Shown here piece by piece: positions 26,001 to 38,510 of a stretch of 64,000 nucleotides of DNA. This DNA is from Daphnia pulex. Taxonomy: Eukaryota > Arthropoda > Branchiopoda > Diplostraca > Daphniidae. Within the stretch, counting starts at the first letter, position 1. Each line of letters starts with the position of its first letter. The notes under the pieces were generated by a model. It searched no databases and was not told where the DNA came from. It was given only the letters and a program-made list of their open reading frames with translations. Location of the stretch: positions 8,387,501 to 8,451,500 of the forward strand of contig NC_060018.1 in NCBI RefSeq assembly GCF_021134715.1, given 5' to 3'. A program made the translations under genes and the position numbers.

Positions 26001-28152
26001 AAATTTTCAGTTCAGCCGGGCAAACATTATCGCAATGTTCGTAAGCACAAACCCAGTTAAATCAATAAATGCTTCATAGAAAACGGGCAAGTAAATCTGG
26101 ATGAGCAACTAGCCGAGATGGTCACTCCGTCTTCTTCCGTTACCACATCCGCCGTAACGAGGCCCTTGAAAAGAAAGCCGGTAAAACTCCGACCACAGTC
26201 GTCTATCAAAATCGCTTCGACAACCGTATCGACCGTAAACCAAATGGACGATCAGAGTGACATTAGTGAAACGACCACTACGGCTCCAGCTACGACGGAT
26301 AGTAGTACTATGACGACACCTGTGATAACTAGAAAACCGAGACCGGTTTTCGACTACACCAAAGGTATTACAATACGTAAACAATCGGTGTTTTCGATCA
26401 AACGATTTTTATTTATGAAATACTGCGAGTTGTTGAGTTCGTTGAAATAACTGTAACTGTATGCATAAATGACGCGTCTAACGTAAATTGTCAATTTATT
26501 TGAAGACTGCGGTGTGCGACCGATGGCGCCAGAAGCTCGAATTGTAGGCGGTCGACGGGCAGATTACGGCCGTTGGCCTTGGCAAGTGTTGATTCGCGAG
26601 TCAACCTGGTTTGGAATCTTCTCCAAAAACAAATGCGGTGGCGTTTTGATATCTGATCGTCACGTTCTCACTGCCGCTCATTGCCAACCTGGGTAAGCAT
26701 TCACGTTTTTTAAATTCTTCCAACGATAATAAGAAGACATTACATTTGACAATCGGTAGTTGACATTCTTCTCTCACCCCTTTTGATTGATCCTTTATTT
26801 TCAGTCAAGCACTTTTAACATAATAGAGTATAACGCATTGAGAATGTTAATTGTGAGTGCAGTTTAAGAAATACCGCACACGCTGACACATTTTACAAAT
26901 TTTTGGACTTGGCAGATTCAATTTCTTCTAAATTTACAGTGAAGCAGAAAAAAGCTAGAGATGTAGCCTGTATAATATTTAATAGTGTTATACGCCTCTC
27001 ATTACGTCAACAAATATTGTCCGAATATGTTAGGGTGTACCATCTATAATAATTATCAGCGTCCCGTGTCTCGAAAGCTTGTTAAATAGTCGACGACGTT
27101 CAACGACACCAAAACAGGCGCTCTCTGGAACGGCAATAGCCTCAAGAGTTATTCTTCCTCTTTCAACATGAACGCTTCGTAGCCAGCTGGTATAGAATGG
27201 GCCCAAACCGTTAACCGTTATCTGCTTTGTGTCTATTCACGAAGCGTGAAGCGTGAAAAAAGAACTGCTGTTTTCCCCCCGTCAATATTACGTTGACAAA
27301 AAATCCGAATCACAGGCCACTCACTAATACACAAGTTCGATGTTCATCCTCGAATAGGTTTCTAGGTTCACTCCTGGTGGTGCTGGGGGAGTTCGACTTG
27401 ACCGGGCACTCGGAACCCAACACGCCCATGGAAAAGAACGTCAAACGAGTCGTTGTCCACCGTGACTACGTTGAACGGACATTTGAGAACGACTTGGCCA
27501 TATTAGAACTCGAATCGCCCGTTGAGTTCAAGCCCTACATCGTTCCTATTTGTCTGCCTTTGACGTCGGAAGGGGACTTTGTCGGAAAGAAGGCCGAGGT
27601 GACTGGCTGGGGCAAATTGAGTCACAGTGAGTATTTTTGGATTATTATTATTATTCACTTAGCGACACGCAACACGGTTTGTTGATTACATTGATTACAT
27701 AATTGGTCATTTTCGTACAGACGGTCCAACTCCCGGCGTTCTCTACGAGGTTGACGTGCCGATCATGAGTAATCCAGAATGCCACGACATGTTCAAGAAG
27801 GCTGGTCACGAAAAACGGATCTTAGATAGTTTCCTCTGTGCTGGTTACAGCGAAGGAAAGAAAGACTCGTGTGAGGTATATGGCCTGCGGTCGCAAAAGT
27901 CGTAAAAACGAACTAAAGAAACAAAAGACAATTAACGTCCTAATTTGCGACTAACTTTTTCCTTATTTGCAGGGTGACAGTGGAGGACCTTTGATGTTGG
28001 AGCGCGATGATGGACGATGGTCGTTGGTCGGGACAGTTTCTCACGGCATTCGTTGCGCTTATCCCAATATGCCCGGAGTATACATGCGGATGACTTACTA
28101 CCGACCCTGGATCGAGCGTGTGACGGGCATCGGTGGTGCACAGTTGGGGTGA
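23080..28152 (+). CDS. flz: Filzig-like secreted trypsin-type serine protease
   Basis: Eight coding exons join in phase: 23080-23176, 24794-25070, 25205-25998, 26080-26364, 26506-26692, 27358-27626, 27721-27875 and 27973-28152, giving 747 residues. Residues 1-19 are a signal peptide ([19 protein letters not shown]). At about 64-105 is a six-cysteine Stubble/clip-like knot (GTCMFNFEC ... [13 protein letters not shown]). A long Ser/Thr/Pro-rich linker follows to about residue 480. The S1 protease begins at RIVGG and has the full triad: H in LTAAHC, D in [10 protein letters not shown] in GDSGGP. An Asp in DSCEGDSGGP predicts trypsin-like cleavage. The word [12 protein letters not shown] and the unusual insert [11 protein letters not shown] fit Drosophila filzig, an extracellular protease of cuticle and trachea. 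The gene looks intact. Polyadenylation words (AATAAA, 28437) follow. Confidence 0.88.
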
Positions 28153-28623
28153 TGAATTTGCCGTTCCTTGTCCTAACCCACTAGGATCAACTGTGATTGC
28201 TTCATTCAATCTGGCTGGGGATTCCCATCTGCAATGTCTATAAAACTAAATCCCGTCATTTCCATTCATTAGTTCAGAAAGAAGAACAACTGATAGGACA
28301 GGTCCCTATATTTTGTACATAAAGACATGATTGACATCTTCCCGGGAATTTGTACTATGTACAGTCTCCTCCGGTCCCATCCATTCTAGTTGCACTTTTC
28401 TTATAGCACATAAAAAAAAATAAAATAAAAAAGAAGAATAAACTGTGTACGATTTTAGCCTAGAAGACCCATCTGCTCTCGCAAAACGTTTATTTATGAA
28501 AGTCCCCAAAAGAAAGGTTCAGAATAATTGACACCATTAGAATAACAAAAGAAATTTGCTTTCCCGAATTTCGAGAGACGGCTAGATATGACATGTGACA
28601 ACTTACAACGTCTTGTTAAAAAG
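28153..28623. other. Convergent 3' regions of the protease and UBXN4-like genes
   Basis: The two genes end facing each other about 470 bp apart. AATAAA words around 28420-28442 serve the plus-strand gene. No other feature was seen. Confidence 0.5.
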
Positions 28624-30467
28624 TTACAATTGCTGTGTTGAGTTGCCGTTCCACGTTCCATTATCATCGCTGCTGTCCCCCGGGCTAGCGTCGGATAAAC
28701 GATGGATGTTACTATCAGGTCGCCGACGACGGACACTAAAAAAATTGCAGTGACAGAAGTTGGTTCAACATCTGATTGGTGAAAGAGTTTGTGATCAAAA
28801 TAAATCAATAATACCCTTGACTATTTGGTTGAGGCTGAGCTGTTGAATCCTGATGAGTTACACGCGGCGGAGGGTTGGCAAAAAATCCCCAAATCCAGTT
28901 CCAAATCCCAAATAGAGGTGCGAAGATTGCACTAAGCCACGTATTGCCGGCGGATCCATTAGTCTGAGGCTTAAATCCTAATAAAAATTAATATTTGTAC
29001 TTTAATGGAAAAAAATGTTCTGGAATGCACACACAAAATAGAAATAAAAATTAATGGCACTAATCATACCAGTTCCAGCAATGGGGATAATAAGAAGAGC
29101 AGCAGAAGGAGTCAGATCCAATTCCCGTAAAGTCTGTTGCATATCCGATTCATGGAACTCACGACGAGGGAATGTAGTACTAAGAGAATATGGTCTAGAT
29201 CGATAAAGAGAAATATTAATGAACGTGCACTTAAAAAATTTAAGCATCAAGAAATGTACAACCTAAATGGTGGTTTAATTTGTTGATCAATGAATTCGTT
29301 GACAGATGATAACTTGACGTCAGAAGAAAATTGCTCTGTACGGGTTGAACCGTCAGGCAAACGAAACTGCAGCCGAGAAAACGCACTACGAGCAGCTGAG
29401 GCTCTCTCACGTTGAAGTTGTTCTTGAGCACTTTGAGCAGCACGTCGTCGCTCTTCTTCGCTTGTCTGAGCCGCTTGGTATCGCGCAGCCCGATCTATCC
29501 TGTCTTGGGCAATATTTTGTCGAATTTTCTCTAAAGCTTCTTTTTCTTCTCGTTTTTCCTTCTGGCGTGAATCTGCCAGTTCACGTTGTTCGCGCTCACG
29601 TTGTGCTTCTTTGAACTGCTGAAGCTGTTTACCTAATTCCCGACGCTCACGCTCCTTAATTTTCTCTTTTTCACGTTCTTCTTCTATCTTCTTCTCACGT
29701 ACTCTGGAAAATAAAAATATTAATTAAGTGTCGAAAACTACGCCATCAAAATTAAATTATTAGTTGAAGTTATCCAATGATAAGTAATGACTATTCATGC
29801 ACTTACGCAGCTAGTAACTGATCAGCTCTTTCCAAGCGAGCTTCCAATGACAAACCAGATGGACCATCCTCACTGTTGCCAGGATTTCCACTTTCAGTGG
29901 TTTCTTCTTCCTGAGATGGTTCTATATTCTCAGATGTTGTCTGTAATACTTCCGCTTCAGCAATCTGAATTATTGAAAAAATATTTGATGAAATAATAAT
30001 AAGAAACATTTGAACATTTACTCAATTAAATACCTGTGAAGCTTGGGCAACATTTTGTTGTTCATCATGTACCTTTAAAGCTTTCTGAGCTCTACTCAAC
30101 AGTGTGGGGATATCAACAAGCCCTCCAATTACTTCCAACGGTGATCCTTGTAGACCAATCATATAAATTGCTGGTAAGACAACAAGGGGATCTAAGGAAA
30201 ATAATCAGGTTGCAATAATATTATCAAATAATTTATTTAAAAAAAAGTTTACTTACACAACTGACTAAACATGTTGGCTTCACCGCTACCACTTTTCAAT
30301 GAAATAGAAACAAAACTATTGAAAACACTTGAAACATTTTCTTCTTCTAATCTTGTCAAAAGTTGTTGTGAATCCTCATCTTCTGCTGTAACAACAACAA
30401 CAAATATACATTTTCTATTGCGGGAAGCAATTATAGCTTCCGGAATACTGCCTTGAAACCAATGCAT
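28624..30467 (-). CDS. UBXN4: UBXN4/erasin-like UBX-domain ER membrane protein
   Basis: In animals UBXN4 (erasin) sits on the ER membrane, recruits the AAA ATPase p97/VCP and promotes ER-associated degradation. Here the ATG at 30467 opens MHWFQGSIPEAIIASRN, matching the start of the family's thioredoxin-like N-terminal domain. Further exons give a linker, a long Glu/Lys/Arg-rich coiled coil (about 29700-29450), and a UBX domain. The UBX domain starts LQFRLPDGSTRTEQF, has the TFPRREF p97-binding loop and ends near LTPSAALLIIP. A hydrophobic membrane hairpin follows (WLSAIFAPLFGIWNWIWGFF). The protein ends NGTWNGNSTQQL-stop, nearly identical to the vertebrate C-terminus. Introns checked are in phase and I saw no lesions. 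Length is about 450 residues against 508 in human, mainly because of a shorter linker. Confidence 0.9.
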
Positions 30468-31503
30468 GTTTTCTTTTTCTATGAATTTGTAAACTCTCGA
30501 ATCTTGACCGACAATAAATCTGAATGATAATATTTCTGTACACTACAGCAGTGAGCAGACTACAGGTTTACTGTTTTGTGTGTTTTAACTTTTAAGGTAG
30601 GGGCCAGGGGGCGGAGCTCTAGGAGAAGACAAGCAATGATAGCAAATTGATTTCACTCCGCAATTGTGCAAAGTCAAACGTATGACCACTGACCATGTGG
30701 TAGACAAACAGACAAAGTATAAACAATTGAAAGATTATTCCTTGAAGCACTTTTAATCGTAAATCATAAATACACTAAAAAAAGTTTGAATAAAATTCGA
30801 TAATAACATACCGATATTCGATATTTAATCCTCCCCCCTCCATTCATAAAAAAAAAATAAAATTGTGATTCTTTTATTTTCATTGAAATATTCAAATGTT
30901 ATGTCAGAATTTCATATCTGCTGTTTTCAAGAGTTACAGTCCTACAACCGCACAACGTCATGTTATAAATTTTACGGTTGAATACTTCGTTAATAGATAC
31001 GTGCGCATTTCGAGCTGCTTAATCTATCTAAATCTAATCTCGTTTTTTTTTCTCGGAAAGTAGGCCTACTTCTTACTACTATTCCAGCTTAAACCTAACC
31101 ACCTTTCTCTTTTATTACTGAGAAAGATTAGGCTTAATGAGCAGCAGTTGGATTTTCGAGAAAAGCTTGCATAAAATTGCTCAGCTAGTTTTTTTGTTTC
31201 GGTCTCTTAATTTTAAACACACTAAATTTAGGGAAATAAATTTTGTAACCCAACCCAATCTGATCGAGTAACGAACTCCTTTTTAAAGAAACAAAAATGA
31301 GAAATCCCGTATGTCGTATAAAAATTAAAAAATATCAAAAGCACAGCAATAACACACATACAAGTTTACCGGTTGTAATTTTCCGTATTAGTATCAGTTA
31401 TTTGTTTTAAACAAGATATAATGCTTCGTATTACAGAATCAGATTTACTCTATTAAAATACAGTTTACAAATTTATTTTCCTACCCCACAGAGGATATGT
31501 AAA
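30468..31503. other. Intergenic region between two minus-strand genes
   Basis: This AT-rich stretch holds the 5' leader of the UBXN4-like gene and the 3' flank of the CCDC51-like gene. No coding, RNA or repeat feature was supported. Confidence 0.45.
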
Positions 31504-32550
31504 TTAAAGATTTAAAAGCTTGCATAACACCCAAGTGCAAGTTGGAATTAGAATAACACTGATGGCAAAGAGTTTATTACTATGCTGTGCTTGCTGATCT
31601 AATAAAGTTTTCATGTTTTGCTCTGCTGTACAAAAAAAGTTTTCTACATCCATAGTATTTACATTGTCCATGCTGACTACAGTATTGTTTGAGGCTTTGA
31701 ATTGCTGGCTTAGTTCTATGAGGGATTTTTTTTGGCCCTCAGATTCATGCTGTATTGTTTGTAACAAGGAACTTTTTAACTCCTTCCATTTTCCTTCTAA
31801 AACATCTTGACTTGTTTGAGGTGCTTGCAAATGTTGCTGTACAGCAGAAGAAATATGTGTTGATAGTTCTTCTGGATTCATAAGTATGTGGTTGTGTTTA
31901 GTTGCATTTTCAACCAATTCTCTGAGCTCTTTCATTTTCAAATGATTGTTGATTGTGGATCCAAGAACACCAACAATTGTACCCATAACTGATCCAATAA
32001 TTGACCAATATTTAGTTTTTTCAGCTTGTGCTCTTTCTTTTTCATGAGAATCTCTTACAGTATGTGACAAGATAGCAAAATTTTCTCGTTCTTCTTTTTC
32101 TAGCAACTGTAAGTCTTCTTTTAGAAATTTTTCTTCCTTGATCACAGAGTGTTCCTGGGTAATGAGAGCAAGATATTTATCATCCCCCCGTGGAACTCGA
32201 TCTAGTTCAATATGAAGTTCATGTAATTTTAGTTGTACAAGACTTATTTTTCTTTGTAGATCTCGTCTGTCTTCCTGAGACTTGATAAATTTTTGTTCTG
32301 ACTGAATACACATAAAAATACAGAGAATTAGACTGTGATTTAACAAATCTTAATTGGCAAACATTACCAGCAAAACACGATTCTGTGCTGCCTTTACTTC
32401 CGTCAGACCAACAATCTCCTCGTATTGTTTATTTTTAAGATATATCCAGGAAGAAACTCTCCCTTTTAGCGGCTTTACTGACAGTGACAGAGTACTAGGC
32501 AAAGACTTGACTAAACGAGTAACCTTTTCTGTCAAATTCTTATACGACAT
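31504..32550 (-). CDS. CCDC51: CCDC51/MITOK-like mitochondrial inner-membrane protein
   Basis: CCDC51 (MITOK) is the pore-forming subunit of the mitochondrial ATP-sensitive potassium channel in mammals. There are two exons, 32550-32368 and 32301-31504, joined in phase (TTGCTG|gtaatg ... ttcag|TCAGAA), giving 326 residues. The N-terminus is basic and hydroxylated with few acids (MSYKNLTEKVTRLVKSLP), as expected for a mitochondrial presequence. Then come YEEIVGLTEVKAAQNRV, a coiled coil (LHELHIELDRVPRGDDKYLA), and the family hallmark RDSHEKERAQAEKTKYWSII. The latter leads into the first membrane segment (GSVMGTIVGVLGST). A second membrane segment ends the protein (LFAISVILIPTCTWVLCKLL). The two-membrane-segment layout matches human CCDC51 (411 residues). 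No lesion was seen. Confidence 0.9.
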
Positions 32551-33340
32551 TTCCCATTTGAAATAGTTTTCACTGAATTTTTATTGTTCTTAACTAGGCC
32601 TACTGTCTATAGTCTGAATATCCGGTTCACCGGTTGTATGACAACTCAACTCAACTCGCAAGAAGGGAAGACATAATTTCATCGTCTGCTCTAACAGCTG
32701 ATCAGCTTGCTGTCAGTAGACGTATCCGCCTAGATGTTTTCTTTAGTTTTCCTGAATAAATTGGCAAAATATTGGGGTTAAAAACTATTAAAAACTATAA
32801 ATCAATCGCGATCTAGAAGTTTATAAAATATTTTGTTCGAAAACTAAAGATTCTAAGTGAGTAGGCCGCCTTCCGCCTAATCATTTTTTTTACAGAAAAA
32901 TTTCAAAAATTCGGAACTTCTTTCAAGATATTTTTTAGTTCAGGCCATTTTTGTTATTTTTATTTCATATTTTCAGCGTTATTAATAATTAGCTATTACC
33001 AGCTATTAGCCTACGCTGTTTTCAGTCTTTTTTATTATTATTTTTTGTTTATTTCTAAATTATAATATTCCTTGTTATACTTATATAGCATTCTGAAGAC
33101 TGAACGCAACTGTTAAAAAATCCGAATATCACTTTAGTCTCAAGTGCTCTGCTGCCAGATTTGTTCCATCCATCTTAACATTTCAAGTGATTTGTTAGGA
33201 AATGTAATTACATTATTATTAAATTATTTTTGCGTTTTATTTAATTTAAAATCTTTTCGAGAAAATAATATAAATTTATAATCATGTAATGGAAATTAAA
33301 CAGGGTTGTCTTGGACAGGGCTGTTGCAGACGCCCATTAG
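32551..33340. other. Divergent intergenic region (possible shared promoter)
   Basis: Separates the minus-strand CCDC51-like gene from the plus-strand DNAJC10-like gene by about 800 bp. It should contain both promoters, but I see no TATA or other clear element. It is mostly A/T-rich low-complexity sequence. Confidence 0.4.
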
Positions 33341-35914
33341 GCGGTTGGTCGATTTTTTCTGTTGACTTTTCTGATAGTTGCAAATGTCAAACAATTCAAC
33401 GCAGAAAAAGATTTCTATGAATTACTTGGCGTGGAAAAAACTGCCGACAGTCGTGAAATAAGAAAAGCTTTTAAAAAACTTGCCATCACTTCCCGACAAA
33501 AACCCAGATGATCCACTAGCTCAACAAAAAATTTTAGATCTCAAGCAAGTTTATGAGATACTCAAGGATCAAGAGACCCGTAAACAGTATGATCTACACG
33601 GGGAGAATGGTATAAAAGATTGCTTCAAAAGCAGCAAAGAATATCAAAATTGGAACTTCTACAAAAACCATTTTGGCATTTATGATGATGATCCTGAAAT
33701 AATTACGTTATCGGCATCTGATTTTGGTAACCATAATTACCTTGAACTATTGTTTTTTTCATCTTTCTTATTAAATAATTCTGCTTTAGAACAAAATGTG
33801 AAAAATTCTATGGAGTATTGGTTCATCAAGCTATATTCCCCCATGTGTTCTCACTGCCATGTTATGTCACCAAACTGGAGGCAACTTGCTCTAGAACTGA
33901 ATGCTGTGATAAAAGTAGCAGCTGTAAATTGTGAAGAAGACTGGGTCCTCTGCCGTAAGGAAGGAATCTCATCGTATCCTTCACTTGTTTTATATCCCAA
34001 TGTAAGTTGTTTTTGTGCTGTGAAATCATAGGGTTCATTTCAATTAAGTTTGATTTTTAGAAAGATAAATACTATGGGGAGAGGACTCCTGAAGACATGC
34101 AGAACTTTGTTTTGCATAAACTACCTACTCAAGCAACTGAAATTTCTAACTACAATATCCTTAAGGAACTCGTTGACGAAAAAAGTCTAGAGGTAATTTT
34201 AAGCTTTCAAAATAAACCCAACAAATATTTATGTTATCTCGTTTATAGAATATCAGGGCAAAGTTAAACGAAGATCTCGGCCAAGATTGGCTCATTTATT
34301 TTACAGAAAGCCAAGACTCGTCTCGCTTCGCCGATCTACAGTATAGACGACTGCCTGCCCTCTTACCTCTTATAAAATTAAGTCACATCAATTGTAATAT
34401 GTCTGAAGAACTTTGCAAGTACGTCAAATGTTTCTCCCATACCAAAAAAATTTATGAATAATCGATTTTTTCTTTCTAAACAGAGACAAACATTACATCA
34501 CAAAGTATCCGACATTTGCTACTTTCAAGCGAGGTGGAGCGGTAGAGATGCATGTCGGTGGAGTGAGTGTGTCTGAGGTAGTGAATTTTGCACGAAACAG
34601 CATTTGGGCACCTAATCTGGAAACTCTGAATCCGAGTACGTTTCCCAGTTGTCTCAAAGATGGACACCCTTGGGTTGTTGACTTTTACGCTCCGTGGTGC
34701 CCACCTTGTATGCGTCTTATTCCTGAATTCAGAAGAGTAAGATTATTGTGGTTTGTTGTGGCTCTGGAACTTTTGTCTTTCATTTCTATTTATTTCAGGC
34801 CAGTAGTCTGGTTGGTGGCATAGTCAAATTTGGCTCTCTGGATTGCTCCGTTTATCGCGACCTCTGTGCCTCTTATGACGTTCGCTCATATCCAACAATA
34901 ATCTTTTATAATTATTCAACTCCGCATGCGTACACTGGTCAGTTTGTCAGCCGTGATATCGCCACATTTGTTGAAGATGTTCTTCGCCCTCCAGGTATCT
35001 CGGAAATGATCTTTTGTTACGCTTTAAATCGTGAGAGAATAATGAATTTGAAAAATGTTTTATATAAAACTTTTCGCAGTGGTTGATTTGACGATCGACA
35101 ATTTCGAGTCGCTGGTGTTGAACAGACCCGTGACCGAAATATGGCTGTTTGATTTTTTCGCTTCGTGGTGTGGTCCTTGCATTCAGTTGGCACCCCAGTG
35201 GCGTTCACTTGCCAGAATGCTCGGCCCATTAACTAACATCAACGTCGGATCAGTGGATTGCGTCACCCAGGAATTGCTTTGTACCCAACACAATATTCGT
35301 TCCTACCCAACCATTCAGATGTAATGTATGTTATGGGAGGACGCTCCGGTGAAATCATGTAAGTGTTTTATCACTTTTTAATTTTCTGTGATTTTATTCT
35401 TTGTTTTTTTTTTATTAATTGAATTGTTTGTCTCGCTACTAGTACCTACAACGGCTTCCAGCGGGACGCATATTCGCTACGCAGCTGGCTGGTCAATTCG
35501 CTATCATCGTCGGTTTACGCTCTGGGCGATTACAACTTCGCGGACCTGGTGCTCCGTTCCAGTACTCCTTGGGTGGTTGACTATTACGCTCCGTGGTGCG
35601 GTCCTTGTCAAGTGTTTGCAGTGGAATTTGAATTAGCCGCCAAGCAACTGTACGATGGCCGCCGTCTGAAATTTGCCAAAGTCAATTGTGATAGCTTCCC
35701 AAATGTGTGCCGAAATGCTGGCGCTCAATCCTACCCGACTGTGCGATATTATCCGGGTAAAACGGGATGGTCGCATCAGAGTCCCTTCGGCATCCCGTTT
35801 GTCAACGACCGCAGAAAAGTGGAGGACCTCGTGGAGTGGCTCGAAGAACTCCTGGTTTCTCATTCTCCTAGTGCCTCTGATAGCAAAGTTGCTTCCAGTC
35901 GTGACGAGCTCTAA
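33341..35914 (+). CDS. DNAJC10: ERdj5/DNAJC10-like ER co-chaperone and disulfide reductase, with indels
   Basis: ERdj5 reduces disulfides of misfolded ER proteins and works with BiP in ER-associated degradation. Visible in order: a hydrophobic leader, a J domain ([20 protein letters not shown]), and a conserved [10 protein letters not shown] segment. Thioredoxin domains follow, with active sites CSHC (about 33851), CPPC (about 34699), CGPC (about 35169) and CGPC (about 35598). The C-terminus is RDEL, an ER-retrieval signal. Short introns splice in phase. Oddities are: no ATG in the first recognised exon (start may lie in an unseen upstream exon); about 5 nt missing at the HPD motif near 33484, which removes the His and shifts frame; and a duplicated ATGTA at about 35321-35330, which puts TAA in frame unless an upstream donor inside the duplication is used. 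The gene is otherwise highly preserved. Confidence 0.82.
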
Positions 35915-36403
35915 GTCACTTACCTGATCTTGTCAAAATATTTTTCCGATCAATCTCTTGCACACTCGCCAAATCAAAATCTCACTTTATACAATTTTGT
36001 TATTTTCCTAATGAAAAATGAATTGTGCTTATTGCATACTTAAGAAACGCTTTTTTTGCCTGTTATGCCCATACTTAATACAAATTTTTTTGGATTATAC
36101 GAAATTCTTGTTTATGTCTTACATAGTCAACTTTGTAGACAGATAAGAGATAATGTATTTTCCTTATTTTTTAAAAAAGATAAGAATAGAAAATATTAAG
36201 AGACATGCGTTACTTTAGCACTGAAGATTACATTCCGATGAACTAGTTTATTTAATGTTTGATATCATGATGATGTCATATTTTAAGGCATGATAGAAAA
36301 GAAAATATGCAGATCAAGTAATACGTTTGAATGTTTTTTTCATTCCTGAGATTTTACAATCCCTCCCTATGATGACATTTTCAGAAATATTTGAAAATAT
36401 AAT
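35915..36403. other. Convergent 3' flanks of the DNAJC10-like and Pax3/7-like genes
   Basis: AT-rich sequence with no ORF or repeat worth calling. The two genes point towards each other here. Confidence 0.45.
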
Positions 36404-37287
36404 TTATCCTTTTTTTAGTAATTTTTTTTTTAAGTAAAATCCGAATGAGGCTGCCGCAGCACTGTTTCCTTTGGCCAAATTATAGTTCTGGTAAGCCACG
36501 GCGGCTGCGGCGGCCGAAGAAACGCCCACAACGGCCGGATTGTGATGATGGCCGTAAGAGAAGGAGGCCGAGGCGGCTTTTCCGATATCCGCATAGCTCT
36601 GATGATGGTGATGGTGATGATGGTGACCCATAAACATTTCACCCGTGGCCAGACCGTTGTAGTTGTCGAATCCGTTGAAAGAAGCCGGAGGAGTTGTCCA
36701 GCTGGGCATTTCGGTTCCGATGGAATTGCCAGCGCTTCCGCCGCCGCCGCCGCCGGATTTCACAGCATTCCAACCGGTTTCGCCAAGGGCCCCCGGTAAG
36801 TGATGGTGCGGATGCGATGGGTATTCCACACCAGCGGATGATGCGGAAGAAGAAGTCGGAGTGTAGTTGCTTAATCCGCCACTTGGTGTAGCCGTCGCCG
36901 CGGTCGCGAATAATTGTCCGAAAGATTCCGCCGTGTTGAATGCCGAACTAGCTACGCCTCCGGTGTTTGCTGATTGCGGAAACAGGAAATTGCCACCGCC
37001 AGTGCGATCCGGCCAGCAACGATCTACATCTCAATAGAATTAACTTGTGTACTTTAAAATAAAGACTTTTATTTTGAATAAATACCTGACGTGGTTCCAG
37101 TCGATTCCGATGCGCTGTATTGGCCAATATGGGAGGCGACGGCCGGTTGGCTCTGATAAGGCAGACCGATGGAGCCGATGCTCGGCTCCGATGACGAGCT
37201 TCCTCCTCCCCCCGAGTTGGGATGTTGATGATGTTGCGACGTCCCCATGTGTTTGCGCCACCTGGCACGCCTGTTGCTGAACCACAC
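36404..37287 (-). CDS. Pax3/7 (paired/gooseberry-type) homeobox gene, last two exons only
   Basis: Exon 37287-37087 opens directly with VWFSNRRARWRK, the end of homeodomain helix 3. Serine at homeodomain position 50 (WFSN) marks the Pax class, and RARWRK is typical of Pax3/7 (paired, gooseberry) rather than Pax6. The exon starts exactly before Val-Trp-Phe, a common homeodomain intron site. It splices (CGTCAG|gtattt) to a last exon, about 37029-36404. That exon encodes a Ser/Gly/Ala/His-rich tail with an eight-His run (GHHHHHHHHQSY) and poly-Ala, as in transactivating tails of arthropod Pax proteins. The expected upstream exons (paired box, first two homeodomain helices) should lie to the right on this strand, but none are visible in the rest of the window. 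The gene is either truncated or has a very long intron. Confidence 0.75.
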
Positions 37288-37556
37288 CTATTGGAATTCG
37301 AAAAAAAAAAAAAATAATAATCCGGTTTAAGTCAAAAGGATTTTTCTTTCTTCCTTCTTTTCTTTTCGTCCGGCTGCCGAGCTGACTAGTACTAAGAAGT
37401 TGACTGAACTAGTATTCTTTTTTCCAACACACAAAACTTTTCTATTTTTACTCTTTTGGCAAACAACTGTTCTACAACGACTACAGTAATTGTTTCATTA
37501 CGAGTTTGTTGTCCCGTCATCTTATTTCAAATTTTGCATTTTCTGTTTTGTTATTC

Positions 37557-38043
37557 AGATGATTCTGACCCCAACAGAAATATTCCTCGCTTCAAGTATG
37601 ATTGGAGTATCCGATGAGGATCTTTTGATACAGGGATATTTGGATGAAGCCAAGAACACCGGCATCTTTCTACAACAAGTTGCTGCCTGCAGGGAAGTTC
37701 TAAACATCATTAGTTGGAGATTTTCAGCCTACCGAAAAGGGATTTCCAAAACTTACAAATTGCTCTGTTGCATCTTGCACAACTCTTTGCCTTTCAAACG
37801 GGTAAATTAGTAATGAAGAAGATTTGTGTAAGCTCTTTCTTAAAATTTAAAAATTCTGCAGGAACCCCCTGTCCCCTTTGGGATGTGGCATCTTTCTGAA
37901 GCTCGCCTTATGCAAATCCAAAGATCTGTTAAAAGACTCAAGTACGCAAAAGTAGGGGGGAAAAAAGGATGGAAGACTGGGAAAAAAATGAAGAAAGGCA
38001 TAAAAAACAAGCGTGGGAAGAAGAACCGGAATAAGAAGTAAAA
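37557..38043 (+). pseudogene. Unrecognised two-exon coding fragment
   Basis: After an acceptor-like TTATTCAG, one frame encodes an acidic stretch (VSDEDLLIQGYLDEAKNTGI) and another reads DDSDPNRNIPRFKYDW. Frames switch between 37560 and 37800. A second piece, after ctgcag at about 37860, ends in a very Lys-rich tail (KKGIKNKRGKKNRNKK-stop). The mixed frames suggest a decayed gene. I recognise no family. Confidence 0.25.
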
Positions 38044-38510
38044 ATTAAGAATAAGTATTGCTTTGCATTCCTTGGATTGCCACAAATATTGTAGAAAAAA
38101 TTTTATTCATTCCACACTGACCTTTTTGGACATTTTATACCTTCAAAATTTTATCGGCTAACCTTTTGTAAATTCATTTGTCGAATAGATTCCATCTATA
38201 CTTTGTGAATTTTGTTAGTCATTTAAATTGGTTCATGTAAGGTTCATGCTTCATACAGGCCTCGCATTAAAACTTGTAATCATCAAATAGCAAAAGGTGC
38301 ATTAGGATAGAATCAATTGTCGCCTAAAGCTCTGCCCCTGGTTCAACATGGACTTGTAAGTTGGAAAACTTCTGATTTCAGTTGAGGAGATTAACCCATT
38401 GCCTTGGCTAATGTCCTTTTTTGTTTCATCATAGGCTAGATGGAGAACATGTTTGTGGACCACAGTGAAAACAACACTATCAAATCAAATGTCTCCGATC
38501 CTTTTCCTAG

